Assembly: GCA_963769765.1 (NCBI GenBank)
Contig: CAVYNA010000003.1
Location: forward strand, 372,001 to 436,000
Source of the DNA: Bog-756 sp963769765
GTDB taxonomy: Bacteria; Actinomycetota; Acidimicrobiia; Acidimicrobiales; RAAP-2
Length of the DNA: 64,000 bases
Direction: 5' to 3'
Below the pieces are notes generated by a model. That model saw only the letters and a list, made by a program, of their open reading frames with translations, had not been told where the DNA came from and ran no database searches. A program made the translations under genes and the position numbers. Below are positions 23,883 to 33,183 of this stretch, piece by piece (positions within the stretch are counted from its first letter, which is position 1; each line of letters opens with the position of its first letter).

Positions 23883-24257
23883 GTGCCGAGGCATGGATCG
23901 AGGAAGCGGTCGGACAAGCGGAGGGATGCCGCGCACGCTCCTCGCGAGCGCTCCGCACCTGATCGCAAACGATCTGGCGGTGCGGTCAGCCGGGAAGTGC
24001 TCGAGCTCAGGGAGACCGGGGCGTCGTATTCGGCGATCGCCCGGCAACTCGAGTTCCGTCGTGCCACAGATGCCCACCGGGCGTTCGTCCAGGCGCTGCA
24101 CGGCCTCACCGGCGAGGAGCGCACGAGGGTGACCGACAACGAGATCCGCCGTCTCGACCTCCTCGAGGCGCGTATTCGCGACCGCGACGCGGCCACACCC
24201 GAAAAGATCAAACGCCGACTCGAAGCGGTGGGACTCCTCCGTGCAGCCCTTGACTGA
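23883..24257 (+). CDS. small basic HTH-like protein (124 aa)
   Basis: Begins at GTG 23883, 6 nt after the helicase stop, so almost certainly co-transcribed. The first 35 residues are Lys/Arg-rich (HGSRKRSDKRRD), the middle VSREVLELRETGASYSAIARQLEF resembles a resolvase/homeodomain-type helix-turn-helix, and the rest is helical (RIRDRDAATPEKIKRRLEAV). Could bind RNA or DNA. Family not recognised; its last 17 nt overlap the next gene. Confidence 0.6.
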   Translation: MPRHGSRKRSDKRRDAAHAPRERSAPDRKRSGGAVSREVLELRETGASYSAIARQLEFRRATDAHRAFVQALHGLTGEERTRVTDNEIRRLDLLEARIRDRDAATPEKIKRRLEAVGLLRAALD

Positions 24258-24549
24258 AGCGCAGGCCCCACGGGCGACCCCTGGACCGATCTGCGTCGTC
24301 TGTGGAGATGCGGCGACGGTCACCGCCGACCCGCCTCGACGCACCTTCGCCCGCGGCCCAGATCCCGAAGATCCGTCCTACGCCGTGATCGCCGTCCTTC
24401 CGACGTTGGACCTGTGCGACAAGCACGACCATGAGGCACGCGAGGATGGCCTTATCATCGGATGGTGTGACGACGTCCTCTGCCGTCGCTTCGGCGAGGT
24501 GGGCGAACCGTCACCGTGTGGAGCGCTGTACACGCGGCTCAAAGGTTGA
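24241..24549 (+). CDS. small Cys-rich protein (102 aa), possible zinc binding
   Basis: Starts at GTG 24241 overlapping the preceding gene. Contains CVVCGDAATV near the N-terminus, LCDKHDHEAREDG in the middle and a further Cys pair (WCDDVLC), a layout suggesting a structural metal site. No family recognised. It lies in the helicase operon, 76 nt before cspA; a role in the cold or translation response is inference only. Confidence 0.55.
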   Translation: MQPLTEAQAPRATPGPICVVCGDAATVTADPPRRTFARGPDPEDPSYAVIAVLPTLDLCDKHDHEAREDGLIIGWCDDVLCRRFGEVGEPSPCGALYTRLKG

Positions 24550-24625
24550 GCCGACCGCGTCCGCAATTGATCGGATACTCCGACACACAAGATCTCAACA
24601 AGAGAAAAGAGCAAAGGAAAAAGCA

Positions 24626-24829
24626 ATGGCAACAGGAACCGTGAAGTTCTTCAACGCAGAGAAGGGCTTCGGCTTCATCACTCAGTCTGACGCCGAAGGT
24701 GACGTCTTCGTCCACTACTCCAACATTTCGGGAAGCGGATTCAAGACACTCGAAGAAGGCCAGCAGGTGACATTCGACGTCGCGGCCGGACGGAAGGGCC
24801 CCGAAGCACAGAACGTCCGATTGGTCTGA
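24626..24829 (+). CDS. cspA: cold shock protein CspA family
   Basis: A 67-aa single OB-fold RNA chaperone. RNP1 (KGFGFI) and RNP2 (VFVHY) are intact in GTVKFFNAEKGFGFITQ and DVFVHYSNI. It destabilises mRNA structure at low temperature or in stationary phase. The preceding 50 nt are unusually A-rich for this genome, containing AAAGGAAAAAGCA as ribosome binding site; A-rich unstructured leaders favour translation in the cold. Lying between an RNA helicase group and a fatty acid desaturase, it is part of what looks like a cold-adaptation cluster. Confidence 0.95.
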   Translation: MATGTVKFFNAEKGFGFITQSDAEGDVFVHYSNISGSGFKTLEEGQQVTFDVAAGRKGPEAQNVRLV

Positions 24830-24885
24830 CGTCAGCACCCCAGCGATCCGGTTCGCCGACGGCGACCGGTCTCGCTCATGACCCG

Positions 24886-25881
24886 GTGGGCGAGGCAGGC
24901 GCCTTCCGGGTCCTCAGGGAGCGGATCGATGGTGCCGGCCTGCTCCGGCGGCGGCCGTGGTACTACGGCCTCAAGATCGGGTTCACCGTCATCGGGTTCC
25001 TCCTTGCCTGGATCGCGTTCTTCCAGGTCGGTGACTCGTGGCTGACCCTCGGGGTGGCGGCCGTCCTGGCCTTCATGTCCACCCAGGTGGTCTTCCTCGG
25101 GCACGATGCCGGCCATCGGCAGATCTCGCGCTCCCGGTCGGTCAACCGGCTGATCGGACTGGTCGCAGGGAACGCGCTGACCGGACTCAGCTTCAGCTGG
25201 TGGGTCCCGAAGCACAACGCCCACCATGCCTACCCGAACCAGGTCGGGCGAGACCCCGACCTCGGTGGGGGCATCATCGCCTTCTCGACGACGACGGGGG
25301 CCGCTTCGAACCAGCAGGGCACGCCCAGCGTCCGGGCGCGCCTCGAACGCTGGGCGTTCGCCGTCGTCCTGCTCCTCCAGGGCATCGGGCTCCATGTGAG
25401 CAGTGTCCAATCCGTGTTGCGTCGACGAGACCACTCGACGGTGGCCGACGGAGTGCTGTTGGTCGGCAACGCCGTCGTGTACCTCGCGGCCGTCTTCTGG
25501 GTGCTCTCACCCGTGAAGGCATTGGTGTTCATCGCCGTCCATCAGGGACTCTTCGGCTTCTACCTGGGTTGCACGTTCGCCCCCAACCACAAGGGCATGC
25601 GCATCCTCGAGCATGACGCGAGCCTGTCCTTCCTCGAGCGTCAGGTCACGACCGCCCGCAACGTCCGCGGAGGCAAGCTGGTCTCGCTGCTGTACGGCGG
25701 CCTCAACTACCAGATCGAGCACCACCTCTTCCCCGCGATGCCACGTCCGAACCTGGCGCGAGCCCAGGCGATCGTCCAGGCGTTCTGCGTCGAGCACGGG
25801 CTGGCGTACTGCCAGGCGGGAATGCTCGCGTCGTACCGCCACGCGTTCTTCGGCATCGAGCCGGCTCGATCGCTCGCCTAG
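24886..25881 (+). CDS. membrane fatty acid desaturase
   Basis: A 331-aa di-iron acyl desaturase. The three His boxes are HDAGH (residues about 73-77), HNAHH (about 107-111) and QIEHH (near residue 280); the QxxHH third box places it with delta-6/delta-5-like front-end or acyl-lipid desaturases. Four hydrophobic helices hold it in the membrane. It starts at GTG 24886, 57 nt after cspA. It introduces double bonds into membrane acyl chains, which is a standard response to cold; position after cspA supports that role. The gene converges on the hyc-type operon. Confidence 0.9.
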   Translation: MGEAGAFRVLRERIDGAGLLRRRPWYYGLKIGFTVIGFLLAWIAFFQVGDSWLTLGVAAVLAFMSTQVVFLGHDAGHRQISRSRSVNRLIGLVAGNALTGLSFSWWVPKHNAHHAYPNQVGRDPDLGGGIIAFSTTTGAASNQQGTPSVRARLERWAFAVVLLLQGIGLHVSSVQSVLRRRDHSTVADGVLLVGNAVVYLAAVFWVLSPVKALVFIAVHQGLFGFYLGCTFAPNHKGMRILEHDASLSFLERQVTTARNVRGGKLVSLLYGGLNYQIEHHLFPAMPRPNLARAQAIVQAFCVEHGLAYCQAGMLASYRHAFFGIEPARSLA

Positions 25882-25894
25882 CGTCAGCCCGGCT

Positions 25895-27367
25895 TCAGAG
25901 GTCGTTTCCGGCGTAGGAGAGGTTGAAGCTCTTGTTGGCCAGTGGGAAGTCGGGGACGATCGTGTCGGCCAGCGACACCGGGAGCGCGGGCCAGTTCAAG
26001 AACGACGGATCAACCACCTTCACGCGCGCCAAGCGGCGCGACGGATGGAGCTCGATCCGGTGGACCACCGGTCCACGCCAGCCTTCGACGATGCCGACAC
26101 CGCTGGCCACCTGCACACTTGCATGCGGTGGCGACGCCGACAGCACGTCGTGGAGTGTGCCGATGTCCGCCGCGTAGCGAGCCAGGAGGGACAACGACGC
26201 TCTCACCTCGTCGACGCGTACCCGGAAGCGGGCCATCACATCGCCGTCGGTCTGGACGGCCGGCGAGAACCCTTCGACCGGGGGCGTCTGTGGATGGGTG
26301 ATCCGGGCGTCGTCTTGCACTCCGGAGGCTCGGGCGGTCAGGCCGACGACCCCGAGCTCCTCGGCCTGGGACCGATGCAAAACGGCCGCACCGGCAAACC
26401 TGTCCATGACCAGCGCGCTGGTCGTGGCCACGCCGATCAGGAGGTCGAAGCGCTCGGCGATCTCCGAGAGCTCGTCTCCCGTCGGGAGGCGGTGGACGGA
26501 CGCGCCGCCGACGTGAACACCGCCGCGGAGCAGGCGGTGCCCGGTGATGTCCCGGTTGAGTCGTAGCAGCCGCTCCCGGAGGTCGAGCGCCCATGCCTGC
26601 GCGATTCCGTACCCCACGTCATTGCAGAGCGCCCCGATGTCGGCCACGTGGTTGTAGAGACGTTCCAGCTCCAAGAGCGCCGCCCGAAGACGGTCGGCGT
26701 TCTCGCTCACTGCGATCCCACCGGCGTCCTCGACCGCTTGGCAGTAGGCCAACCCGTGACCGACCGCGGTGTCGCCCGAGATGCGTTCGGCCAGGACGAG
26801 GCCCTCCTCGAAGCTCTTGTCCTCGAACTGCCGTTCGATGCCCTTGTGGACGAACCAGAGGCGGGCCTTCATGCGCAGGATGGTCTCGCCGACCACCCAG
26901 AATCGGAAGTGTCCGGGCTCGATCAACCCGGCGTGAACGGGGCCGACCGGGATCTCGTACACGCCGGCGCCTTCGACGGGCACGAAGGGAAAGGACTGCT
27001 CGTCGGCGGACATGGGCGGAGGATCTCCCGCTCCGTGGCGGAGGGGGAACCAGCCCTCGGGCCAGTGCTGGTGCAGGACGAGGCGCCGCGCCTGGGGATG
27101 ACCGACCGGCTCGATCCCGAAGAGATCACGCAGCTCCCGCTCGAAACGACTCGCCGGGAAACTCAGACCTGCCAACGACGGGACCCGCGGACGCGCACGG
27201 TCGAGCGTGACGTGGAGCTCCACGCGTCGGTCCGGTGGTCCGGAGGTGAAGAGATACACCACTCGCATCTCGGTCCCGTCGTCATGACCCGACACGAGCG
27301 CGAGGCGCAGACCATCGGCGAACAGCCCCGACGCCGTCTCGACGAGATCTGCTGCATCGACCGTCAT
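25895..27367 (-). CDS. HycE/HyfG-like large subunit (NuoC-NuoD fusion) lacking NiFe ligands
   Basis: A 490-aa subunit homologous to the large subunit of group 4 membrane-bound hydrogenases. Residues 1-115 form a NuoC-like domain (ELRDLFGIEPVGHPQARR), the rest a NuoD/large-subunit domain. In hydrogenases nickel is held by two CxxC motifs; here the first reads RISGDT (Ser197, Thr200) and the second DPSFLN (Ser455, Asn458), so no NiFe site can form. This matches energy-converting hydrogenase-related (Ehr) complexes. It is the last gene of the seven-gene set and corresponds to Rv0087 (hycE) in M. tuberculosis. Probable role: quinone- or proton-linked membrane complex of unknown substrate. Confidence 0.85.
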   Translation of the reverse strand: MTVDAADLVETASGLFADGLRLALVSGHDDGTEMRVVYLFTSGPPDRRVELHVTLDRARPRVPSLAGLSFPASRFERELRDLFGIEPVGHPQARRLVLHQHWPEGWFPLRHGAGDPPPMSADEQSFPFVPVEGAGVYEIPVGPVHAGLIEPGHFRFWVVGETILRMKARLWFVHKGIERQFEDKSFEEGLVLAERISGDTAVGHGLAYCQAVEDAGGIAVSENADRLRAALLELERLYNHVADIGALCNDVGYGIAQAWALDLRERLLRLNRDITGHRLLRGGVHVGGASVHRLPTGDELSEIAERFDLLIGVATTSALVMDRFAGAAVLHRSQAEELGVVGLTARASGVQDDARITHPQTPPVEGFSPAVQTDGDVMARFRVRVDEVRASLSLLARYAADIGTLHDVLSASPPHASVQVASGVGIVEGWRGPVVHRIELHPSRRLARVKVVDPSFLNWPALPVSLADTIVPDFPLANKSFNLSYAGNDL

Positions 27368-27423
27368 TGCCGCCCGATGGCGGCCGACCGGCCTCAGGGC
27401 GGAACGGCCCATGCCGGTTCCGC

Positions 27424-28884
27424 TCACAGGGCCACCGTGTGTGCCGCGGCCTCGAGCAGGCTCGTGAGCGGCCAGGCGAAGACGCCGATGGCGGCGCAGA
27501 CGGCGAGGCCGCCGACCAGCGGCGCCACGGTCATGCGAGATGGCGGGACGGCGACCTCCCCCGCGTCGCCGGGGCCGAGCAGCATGTGGCGGGCGTGGCC
27601 GACGACTGCGATGAAGATCACGACCATCGCGACCATGGCGGCGGTGGCGGCCCAGCCGAGGCCGACGTCGAACTCGGCACGGAGCATGACCAGCTCGCTG
27701 GCGAAGAGGCTGAACGGAGGAAACCCGAGCAGGGCGAGCAGCCCGACGCCGAAGACGCCACCGAGGGCGGGACGCCGGGCGAGGAGGCCGTGCACCCCAC
27801 CGATCTGGCTCGTGCCCTCGGCCGTCATGATCTCGCCCGAGGTCAAGAACAGCACGCCCTTGGCGAGACCGTGCCCCAGGATGTGCAGCAACACGGCGGC
27901 GATGGCGAGCGGGATCCCCGCCGCCGCACCGAGCGCGATGAGGCCCATGTGCTCGATGCTGTGGTACGCGAGCATGCGCTTGTAGTCGCGCTGCGTCAGC
28001 AGGAGCGACGCCGCCACGACAAGCGACAAGAGGGCGACGGTCACCAGCAGTGCCCGGGGGAAGCCCGGCCCGACCGCGATGTCTGCGATCGCTTTGACGC
28101 GCAAGATGGCGTAGAAGGCGACCGTGAGGAGGACTCCCGACATGAGAGCCGAGACCGGAGCCGGCGCCTGGCTGTGGGCGTCGGGCAACCAGCTGTGCAT
28201 GGGGGCAAGCCCCACCTTGGTGCCGTAGCCGAGGATCATGAGGGCGAAGGCCAGGCGCATCACCGACGGGTCGAGGTGGTGCGCCTGCGCCATCAGAGAA
28301 GTCCAGTCGAGGGCGCGGGCCGAGTGACCTCCCGCGTGGATGGCGGTCAGGTACACGAGCACGGTGCCCAAGAACGCGAGCGCGATCCCGACGGAGCAGA
28401 TCACGAGGTACTTCCATGATGCCTCGAGCGAACCGCGGGTCCGGCGGTGACCGACGAGGAAGGTCGTCACCACGGTGGTCGCCTCGACACCGACCCACAG
28501 GATGCCGAGGTTTGCCGCCAGCACGGCAAGGAGCATGGTCGTCACGAACGCCTGCACCAAGACGGCGTACAGCGTGGCCCGACGTGGCGAGCACCGGCCA
28601 TCCGCCAGCTCGATGCCGATGGTGCGGACGCCGAGCCACGACGCCAGCACGGCGATGGCGCCGATCACGACGACCATGAACGCACTCAGTGCGTCGGCCC
28701 GCAGCACCCCGAACAGGCCGCCGATGGCACCATGACGCACGATCCTGACCGAGAGTGCGATACCGAGCAGCAACGTCGCTGCATTGGCTCCCACTGCCAC
28801 CCACGCGGCCCACGGACGCCAACGGGCAGCACCGACGACCAGGGCGCCGAGGACGGGAAGTACCAGGAGCAGGAGCAGGGCCAC
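27424..28884 (-). CDS. HyfF/HycQ-like proton-pumping membrane subunit
   Basis: A 486-aa, about fourteen-helix antiporter-like subunit of the NuoL/M/N-MrpD family. The conserved proton-channel region is visible in GYGTKVGLAPMHSWLPDAH and PAPVSALMSG, with the central Lys and His residues typical of these proteins. It starts at a GTG sharing one base with the HyfE stop codon. It is thought to couple electron transfer to ion translocation. Corresponds by order to Rv0086. Confidence 0.9.
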   Translation of the reverse strand: MALLLLLVLPVLGALVVGAARWRPWAAWVAVGANAATLLLGIALSVRIVRHGAIGGLFGVLRADALSAFMVVVIGAIAVLASWLGVRTIGIELADGRCSPRRATLYAVLVQAFVTTMLLAVLAANLGILWVGVEATTVVTTFLVGHRRTRGSLEASWKYLVICSVGIALAFLGTVLVYLTAIHAGGHSARALDWTSLMAQAHHLDPSVMRLAFALMILGYGTKVGLAPMHSWLPDAHSQAPAPVSALMSGVLLTVAFYAILRVKAIADIAVGPGFPRALLVTVALLSLVVAASLLLTQRDYKRMLAYHSIEHMGLIALGAAAGIPLAIAAVLLHILGHGLAKGVLFLTSGEIMTAEGTSQIGGVHGLLARRPALGGVFGVGLLALLGFPPFSLFASELVMLRAEFDVGLGWAATAAMVAMVVIFIAVVGHARHMLLGPGDAGEVAVPPSRMTVAPLVGGLAVCAAIGVFAWPLTSLLEAAAHTVAL

Positions 28885-29543
28885 TAGTCGTGCAGCTCCT
28901 GCAGGGCATCGAGGTCGACGTCTCCGAATTCGAGGTGGAGCCGCTGAGCCAGCACCATCAAGACGACGACACCCAGCAGCACGTCGAGCGTGACGCCGAG
29001 CTCGATGAGGAAGGGCACACCCGCGGTGACGAGGAAGGCCACCAAGGCGATTCCGTTGTCGACGAGGAGCAGCCCTACGATTTGGAAGATGGGCCGACGG
29101 CGGACCACGAGGACGAAGAACCCCACGAGCAAGGTCGCAAAGCCCACGGAAACCAGCGATCCGGTGGTGCCGCCCACCAGCCGGGCAATCACACGGCTGG
29201 ACGCGAAGGCAAGCAGGATCAGCGCGGCGGAGACAACCAGCGAGGCCGGCACGTTCACCAGCGGGCGGTTCTCCTTGGCCGTCGCATCGCCCGACCCGAC
29301 GCGTCCGAGCAGGATCGGGATGGCCACGCCCTTGATCGCGACGACGACAGCCGAGGTGGCGACGAGGACCCCATCGTGGGCGTGAACGCCGAGCGTGGCC
29401 GCCACGGCCCCGAGCGCCACCCCCTGGACGGCGACGACGCGCACCGCGGCGCGCACACTCGACAGCCAGAGGACGGCAACCGCACAGACGAGGACGGCGC
29501 CGACCCAGAACGTCAGGAACGAGGAGAACGACTGCCCGCTCAC
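28884..29543 (-). CDS. HyfE/HycP-like membrane subunit
   Basis: A 219-aa protein with six to seven hydrophobic helices. The second half (IFQIVGLLLVDNGIALVAFL) resembles NuoK/MrpC, as expected of HyfE; the N-terminal half is the HyfE-specific extension. Translation starts at GTG 29543, overlapping the HyfC stop (GTGA). Part of the membrane arm of the hyc-type complex, position equivalent to Rv0085. Confidence 0.85.
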   Translation of the reverse strand: MSGQSFSSFLTFWVGAVLVCAVAVLWLSSVRAAVRVVAVQGVALGAVAATLGVHAHDGVLVATSAVVVAIKGVAIPILLGRVGSGDATAKENRPLVNVPASLVVSAALILLAFASSRVIARLVGGTTGSLVSVGFATLLVGFFVLVVRRRPIFQIVGLLLVDNGIALVAFLVTAGVPFLIELGVTLDVLLGVVVLMVLAQRLHLEFGDVDLDALQELHD

Positions 29544-30499
29544 AACCCCACCACGGAGACGACGGCCACGATCGCGAGGACGAATGCGCCAGCCAACAAC
29601 TCGGGCACCCGGAACAAGCGCAGCTTCGCCATGAAGACCTCCGCGGCCGCCAGGGCGGCGCCGAGGACCGCCACCTTGGCCACCGCCGCCAGGATCCCGA
29701 GCGCCACGTGGTCCGGACCGGGAGCGCTGGCGATGCCCCAGGGCACGAAGAGGTTGGCGAGCAGCGCCATCAAGAAGGCCAGGCGCATCTCCTCTCCGAG
29801 CTTGACCAGGGCGAGATCGGGACCGGCATATTCGAGGACCATCGCCTCGTGGATCATGGTGAGCTCGAGATGGGTGGTCGGGTTGTCGACCGGCAAGCGC
29901 CCGGACTCGGCCACGATGACGATCACGAACGCCACGACGGCCAGCAGGCGTTGCGGGGTGACGAGCCACACCGGGTGGACCAGCGAGCGACTGACGATGG
30001 TGGACAGGTTGGACGAGCGCGCCGGAATCGACAACGCCAGCACGGCGACGAGAAGGGCGGGCTCGCTCACCGCGCCGATGGTCATGGCTCGGCTGGCCCC
30101 CATGCCGCCAAAGGCCGTCCCGGTGTCGAGGGCCCCGAGTGCGAGGGCCACCGAGCCCAACAACAACAAGAACACCACGGCGAACAGGTCGGCCGACCAC
30201 CCGAATGCGGGAGAGGTGGTCAACAGCGGCGTGACTGCAACGGCCACCACCACCGATCCCACGACGACCAGCGGGGCCAGCGAGAAGACCCAGCTCGCCT
30301 GATCCGGGCGCGTGCGCTGCTTGCGGGCGAGCTTGCGCACATCAAGGAGCGGCTGGCGGATCGGAGGTCCTCTCCGGCCCTCCAGCCGGCACCTGACCTT
30401 GCGCATCAGCCCCACCAGCAGGGGGCCGCCGAATCCGACACCGACCACCTGCAGGACGGCGATGGCCGCGACCGCCGGAGTCGACCAGTGCTCCGTCAT
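29540..30499 (-). CDS. HyfC/HycD-like (NuoH-type) membrane subunit
   Basis: A 319-aa, eight-helix NuoH/HycD homologue linking the membrane arm to the peripheral subunits. The acidic loop motif typical of NuoH-like proteins is seen in ELTMIHEAMVLEYAGPDLALV and LGEEMRL, where quinone and proton paths meet in complex I. ATG 30499 overlaps the HyfB stop (ATGA). Equivalent by order to Rv0084 (hycD). Confidence 0.9.
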   Translation of the reverse strand: MTEHWSTPAVAAIAVLQVVGVGFGGPLLVGLMRKVRCRLEGRRGPPIRQPLLDVRKLARKQRTRPDQASWVFSLAPLVVVGSVVVAVAVTPLLTTSPAFGWSADLFAVVFLLLLGSVALALGALDTGTAFGGMGASRAMTIGAVSEPALLVAVLALSIPARSSNLSTIVSRSLVHPVWLVTPQRLLAVVAFVIVIVAESGRLPVDNPTTHLELTMIHEAMVLEYAGPDLALVKLGEEMRLAFLMALLANLFVPWGIASAPGPDHVALGILAAVAKVAVLGAALAAAEVFMAKLRLFRVPELLAGAFVLAIVAVVSVVGL

Positions 30500-32499
30500 G
30501 CGACCACCAACACGACGACCAGGGCGACGAGTCCGAAGGCAAGGTAGCGATGAATGCTGCCGTTCGGGATCCGGCGGGCGATGCTGCCCCACCAACTCAG
30601 CGCTTCGGCGGCTGGGCGATACGCGTGGCGTTCGAAGGCATCCGAGAGCGTCGTGTGGAACGCCACCGACTCGACGTAGAACCGCGACTCGGCGCTGTGG
30701 CTCACGTCGAGATCATGTGAAGGTGCGAGCACGTCGTCGAAGACCCGGACGAGCGGCTCGGCGAACGAGGTGGCGGTGTACTGCATGCGGGGGGTGTGGA
30801 CCTGGCGCCCACAGCCCCACGCCTCGGTGCGCCGCAAGGCCCCGCGCTGCAGGACGGCCCGCGCAACCGCGGCGACCGCGGCGGCGACGGCGAGCCCGAG
30901 AGCCAGCAGCCCGGGGGCGAGCATCCCGTGGATGCCGGCGAGGCCCACGCTCCAACCCTGGGCCAGCGGATGGGGTTGGCCGTAGCCGAGGCCGGTCCGG
31001 GCGGCATCGACCGCGGCGGGGATCACGAGGAACGGGGCGATTCCGAAGACGAGACACAGCAGGGCCAGGAGTCCTGCCGCGGTCCACATGGTGCGCGGAA
31101 CCTCCCGGGCGCTCTCCGCATCGTCGCTCCGGGGCTGACCCAACAGCCCGATGCCGATGGCTTTGACGACCGTCGCCGCGGTCAACCCTCCGGTGAGCGC
31201 GAGCGCGGCCACCCCGAGCGGCATGGCCACGTCAATGGCGACGTTGGTCGAGGGCAGGCCGTGGAGCATGCTCTGGAGCAGCAGCCATTCGCTGACGAAG
31301 CCACAGAAAGGCGGCAGCGCGGCGATGGCCAGGCCCGCAACGATGAATACCGGAGCACTGACGGGGAGCCGCTTGATCAGACCACCGAGTCGATCGAGGT
31401 CGCGCAGGCCCGTCGCCTCTTGGATGGAGCTTGCAGACAGGAACAGCGAGCCCTTGAACACGGCGTGGAAGACCACGTGGATGAGGGCGGCCACGAGGGC
31501 GACGACGGCGAGTTGGCGGTGGCCGGTCGCGGCGAACAGCCCCGAAGCCCCGACCCCGAGCAGCATCAGACCGACGTTGTCGGTCGTCGAATAGGCGAGG
31601 AGGCGCTTGAGGTCCGTGCTGGTCGACGAATGCAAGGAGCCGAAGAGGGCCGACAGCGCGCCGATGGCCATGACCAGCAGCCACCACCACGCCGGGCCCC
31701 CTCCGAGCAGCCCGTCGCCGACCCGGATGATGCCGTAGACGCCGAGATTGACCATCGCCGCCGACATGAGGGCAGAGACCGGACCGGGAGCCTCTGGGTG
31801 AGCCCGGGGTAGCCACACGTGGAGCGGTACGGCACCGGCCTTGGACCCGAATCCGACGAGGGCGAGGAGGAACGCTGCAGACCTCACCCAGCCGGTCATG
31901 TGCGGGCTTCGCAGCCCGATGACCGGGAACGACTGGCTGCCGGCATGCGTCGCCAGCAGTACCAGGGCAAGCAGGAGGCATGCCGCGCCGAACTGGGTCA
32001 TCACTCCGTACCACTGCCCGGCCTGTTGGACCTCCGGTCGGAATCGGTGGTCCGCCAGGACGAGGAGAAGGGAGGTGACCGCCATGAGCTCCCACAGGAA
32101 GAGGAACGTGCCGACGCTGGATGCCGCCGGGACGAGCAGCAGCGTCGTCACGAAGATCGGCAACACACACGATGCCGTTCTGCTCGACAGTCCGTGACCC
32201 GAATAGCCGAGACGGAAGACCATGGCGCAGATGCCGACCCCGGCCGACACCGCCAGGAAGAGCGCGCCCAGGCGGTCGAGCCGCAACGAGAACCCGAGGA
32301 GCGGGATCAGACGGTCGGTGGCGAACGTTGCCACGTGGCCGGTCGCGAGCACGTCGGCGGCGACGCCCAGGCCACAGCTACAGGCGACGATCGTGAGCCC
32401 AGCGGACAAGCGGACCCGTGCCCGGAGAGACGGCACGCACCCCGCCACGGAGGCGACGAGCCCGAAGAGCGCCATGGCGACGAGGAGGCTTGCCCTCAC
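30496..32499 (-). CDS. HyfB-like (NuoL/MrpA-type) proton-translocating subunit
   Basis: A 667-aa antiporter-like subunit with about sixteen hydrophobic segments. Family motif SKAGAVPLHVWLPRAHPEA followed by PGPVSALMSAAM matches NuoL/HyfB; a conserved TM5 Glu lies in LFLWELMAVTSLLL. The long C-terminal part after residue 540 (GCGRQVHTPRMQYTATSFAEP) is typical of HyfB/Rv0083. The start is the GTG at 32499, which overlaps the NuoB-like stop, rather than the further upstream codon at 32553 that lies within that gene. Confidence 0.9.
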   Translation of the reverse strand: MRASLLVAMALFGLVASVAGCVPSLRARVRLSAGLTIVACSCGLGVAADVLATGHVATFATDRLIPLLGFSLRLDRLGALFLAVSAGVGICAMVFRLGYSGHGLSSRTASCVLPIFVTTLLLVPAASSVGTFLFLWELMAVTSLLLVLADHRFRPEVQQAGQWYGVMTQFGAACLLLALVLLATHAGSQSFPVIGLRSPHMTGWVRSAAFLLALVGFGSKAGAVPLHVWLPRAHPEAPGPVSALMSAAMVNLGVYGIIRVGDGLLGGGPAWWWLLVMAIGALSALFGSLHSSTSTDLKRLLAYSTTDNVGLMLLGVGASGLFAATGHRQLAVVALVAALIHVVFHAVFKGSLFLSASSIQEATGLRDLDRLGGLIKRLPVSAPVFIVAGLAIAALPPFCGFVSEWLLLQSMLHGLPSTNVAIDVAMPLGVAALALTGGLTAATVVKAIGIGLLGQPRSDDAESAREVPRTMWTAAGLLALLCLVFGIAPFLVIPAAVDAARTGLGYGQPHPLAQGWSVGLAGIHGMLAPGLLALGLAVAAAVAAVARAVLQRGALRRTEAWGCGRQVHTPRMQYTATSFAEPLVRVFDDVLAPSHDLDVSHSAESRFYVESVAFHTTLSDAFERHAYRPAAEALSWWGSIARRIPNGSIHRYLAFGLVALVVVLVVA

Positions 32500-32993
32500 C
32501 TCCCGGAGAGACCCCGCAGTGCCGCAATGATCGCGTCGGGCTCGGGCGGACACCCCGGGATCACCGCGTCGACCGGCACGACGTCGGACACCGCCCCGGC
32601 GACTCCGTACGCACCGCGGAAGACACCGCAGTCCCTGGCGCAGTCACCCACGGCGACGACGATCCGCGGCTCGGGGACGGCCTCGAAGGTCTTGCGCAGC
32701 GGGTCGGCCATGTTCTGGGTCACGGGTCCGGTGACGAGGAGGCCGTCGGCGTGGCGCGGAGAAGCCTCGAGGCGGATCCCGAAACGTTCGGCGTCGTAGG
32801 TGGGCGAGAAGCACGAGGCGATCTCGAGCTCGCAGCCGTTGCACGACCCCGCGTCGACCTGGCGAAGCTGCAGTGATCCCCGGTTCCGCGCCGCCACGAC
32901 CCGAGCGGCAGCATCGTCTGTCCGGGGTGCGGTGACACGGTCCGGAGGTCGGCCCAGGCGCGATCCGACCTCCCGTAGCAAGCGAAATCGCAC
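32496..32993 (-). CDS. NuoB/HycG-like iron-sulfur subunit
   Basis: A 165-aa small subunit that carries the proximal 4Fe-4S cluster (N2 equivalent). All ligands are present: SCNGCE, VGDCARDCG and PGCPP. So the electron-transfer side of the complex is intact although the NiFe site of its partner is lost. It starts at GTG 32993 and is the first structural gene after the ArsR regulator, equivalent to Rv0082. Overlaps HyfB by 4 nt. Confidence 0.88.
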   Translation of the reverse strand: MRFRLLREVGSRLGRPPDRVTAPRTDDAAARVVAARNRGSLQLRQVDAGSCNGCELEIASCFSPTYDAERFGIRLEASPRHADGLLVTGPVTQNMADPLRKTFEAVPEPRIVVAVGDCARDCGVFRGAYGVAGAVSDVVPVDAVIPGCPPEPDAIIAALRGLSGR

Positions 32994-33128
32994 AAGCCGC
33001 GGCTAGCGCCCGACGAACGCAGCGGTCAGCGGAAGCTCCGCCCGATCGAACCGATGGTCCTTCGTCTTGACGCGCACCACCAACCTCCAGAATCCGTGCT
33101 AGCCCGCAAGGAAGATAGCTCGCGAAAC

Positions 33129-33157
33129 CTTCAAATTGACGAATCGATCAATTGAAG
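33129..33157. promoter_or_regulatory. inverted repeat between arsR and the hyc-type operon, probable ArsR operator
   Basis: CTTCAAATTGA (33129-33139) and TCAATTGAAG (33148-33157) form an imperfect 10-bp inverted repeat separated by 8 nt, within a 190-nt, locally AT-rich gap between arsR and the NuoB-like gene. Size and symmetry suit a winged-helix dimer. The rest of the gap shows no gene. Confidence 0.55.
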
Positions 33158-33183
33158 GATTCAGCTTCCTGTCGACCCCCAGC

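Noticed and set aside
25895..27367. Calling the large subunit a NiFe hydrogenase or formate hydrogenlyase
   Set aside because: Both CxxC nickel motifs are missing (RISGDT, DPSFLN), and no formate dehydrogenase or hydrogenase maturation genes are nearby.
28755..30302. 515-codon plus-strand frame opposite the HyfC/HyfE genes
   Set aside because: Antisense to membrane subunits with overlapping coupled starts; Asp/Arg/Gln-rich shadow.
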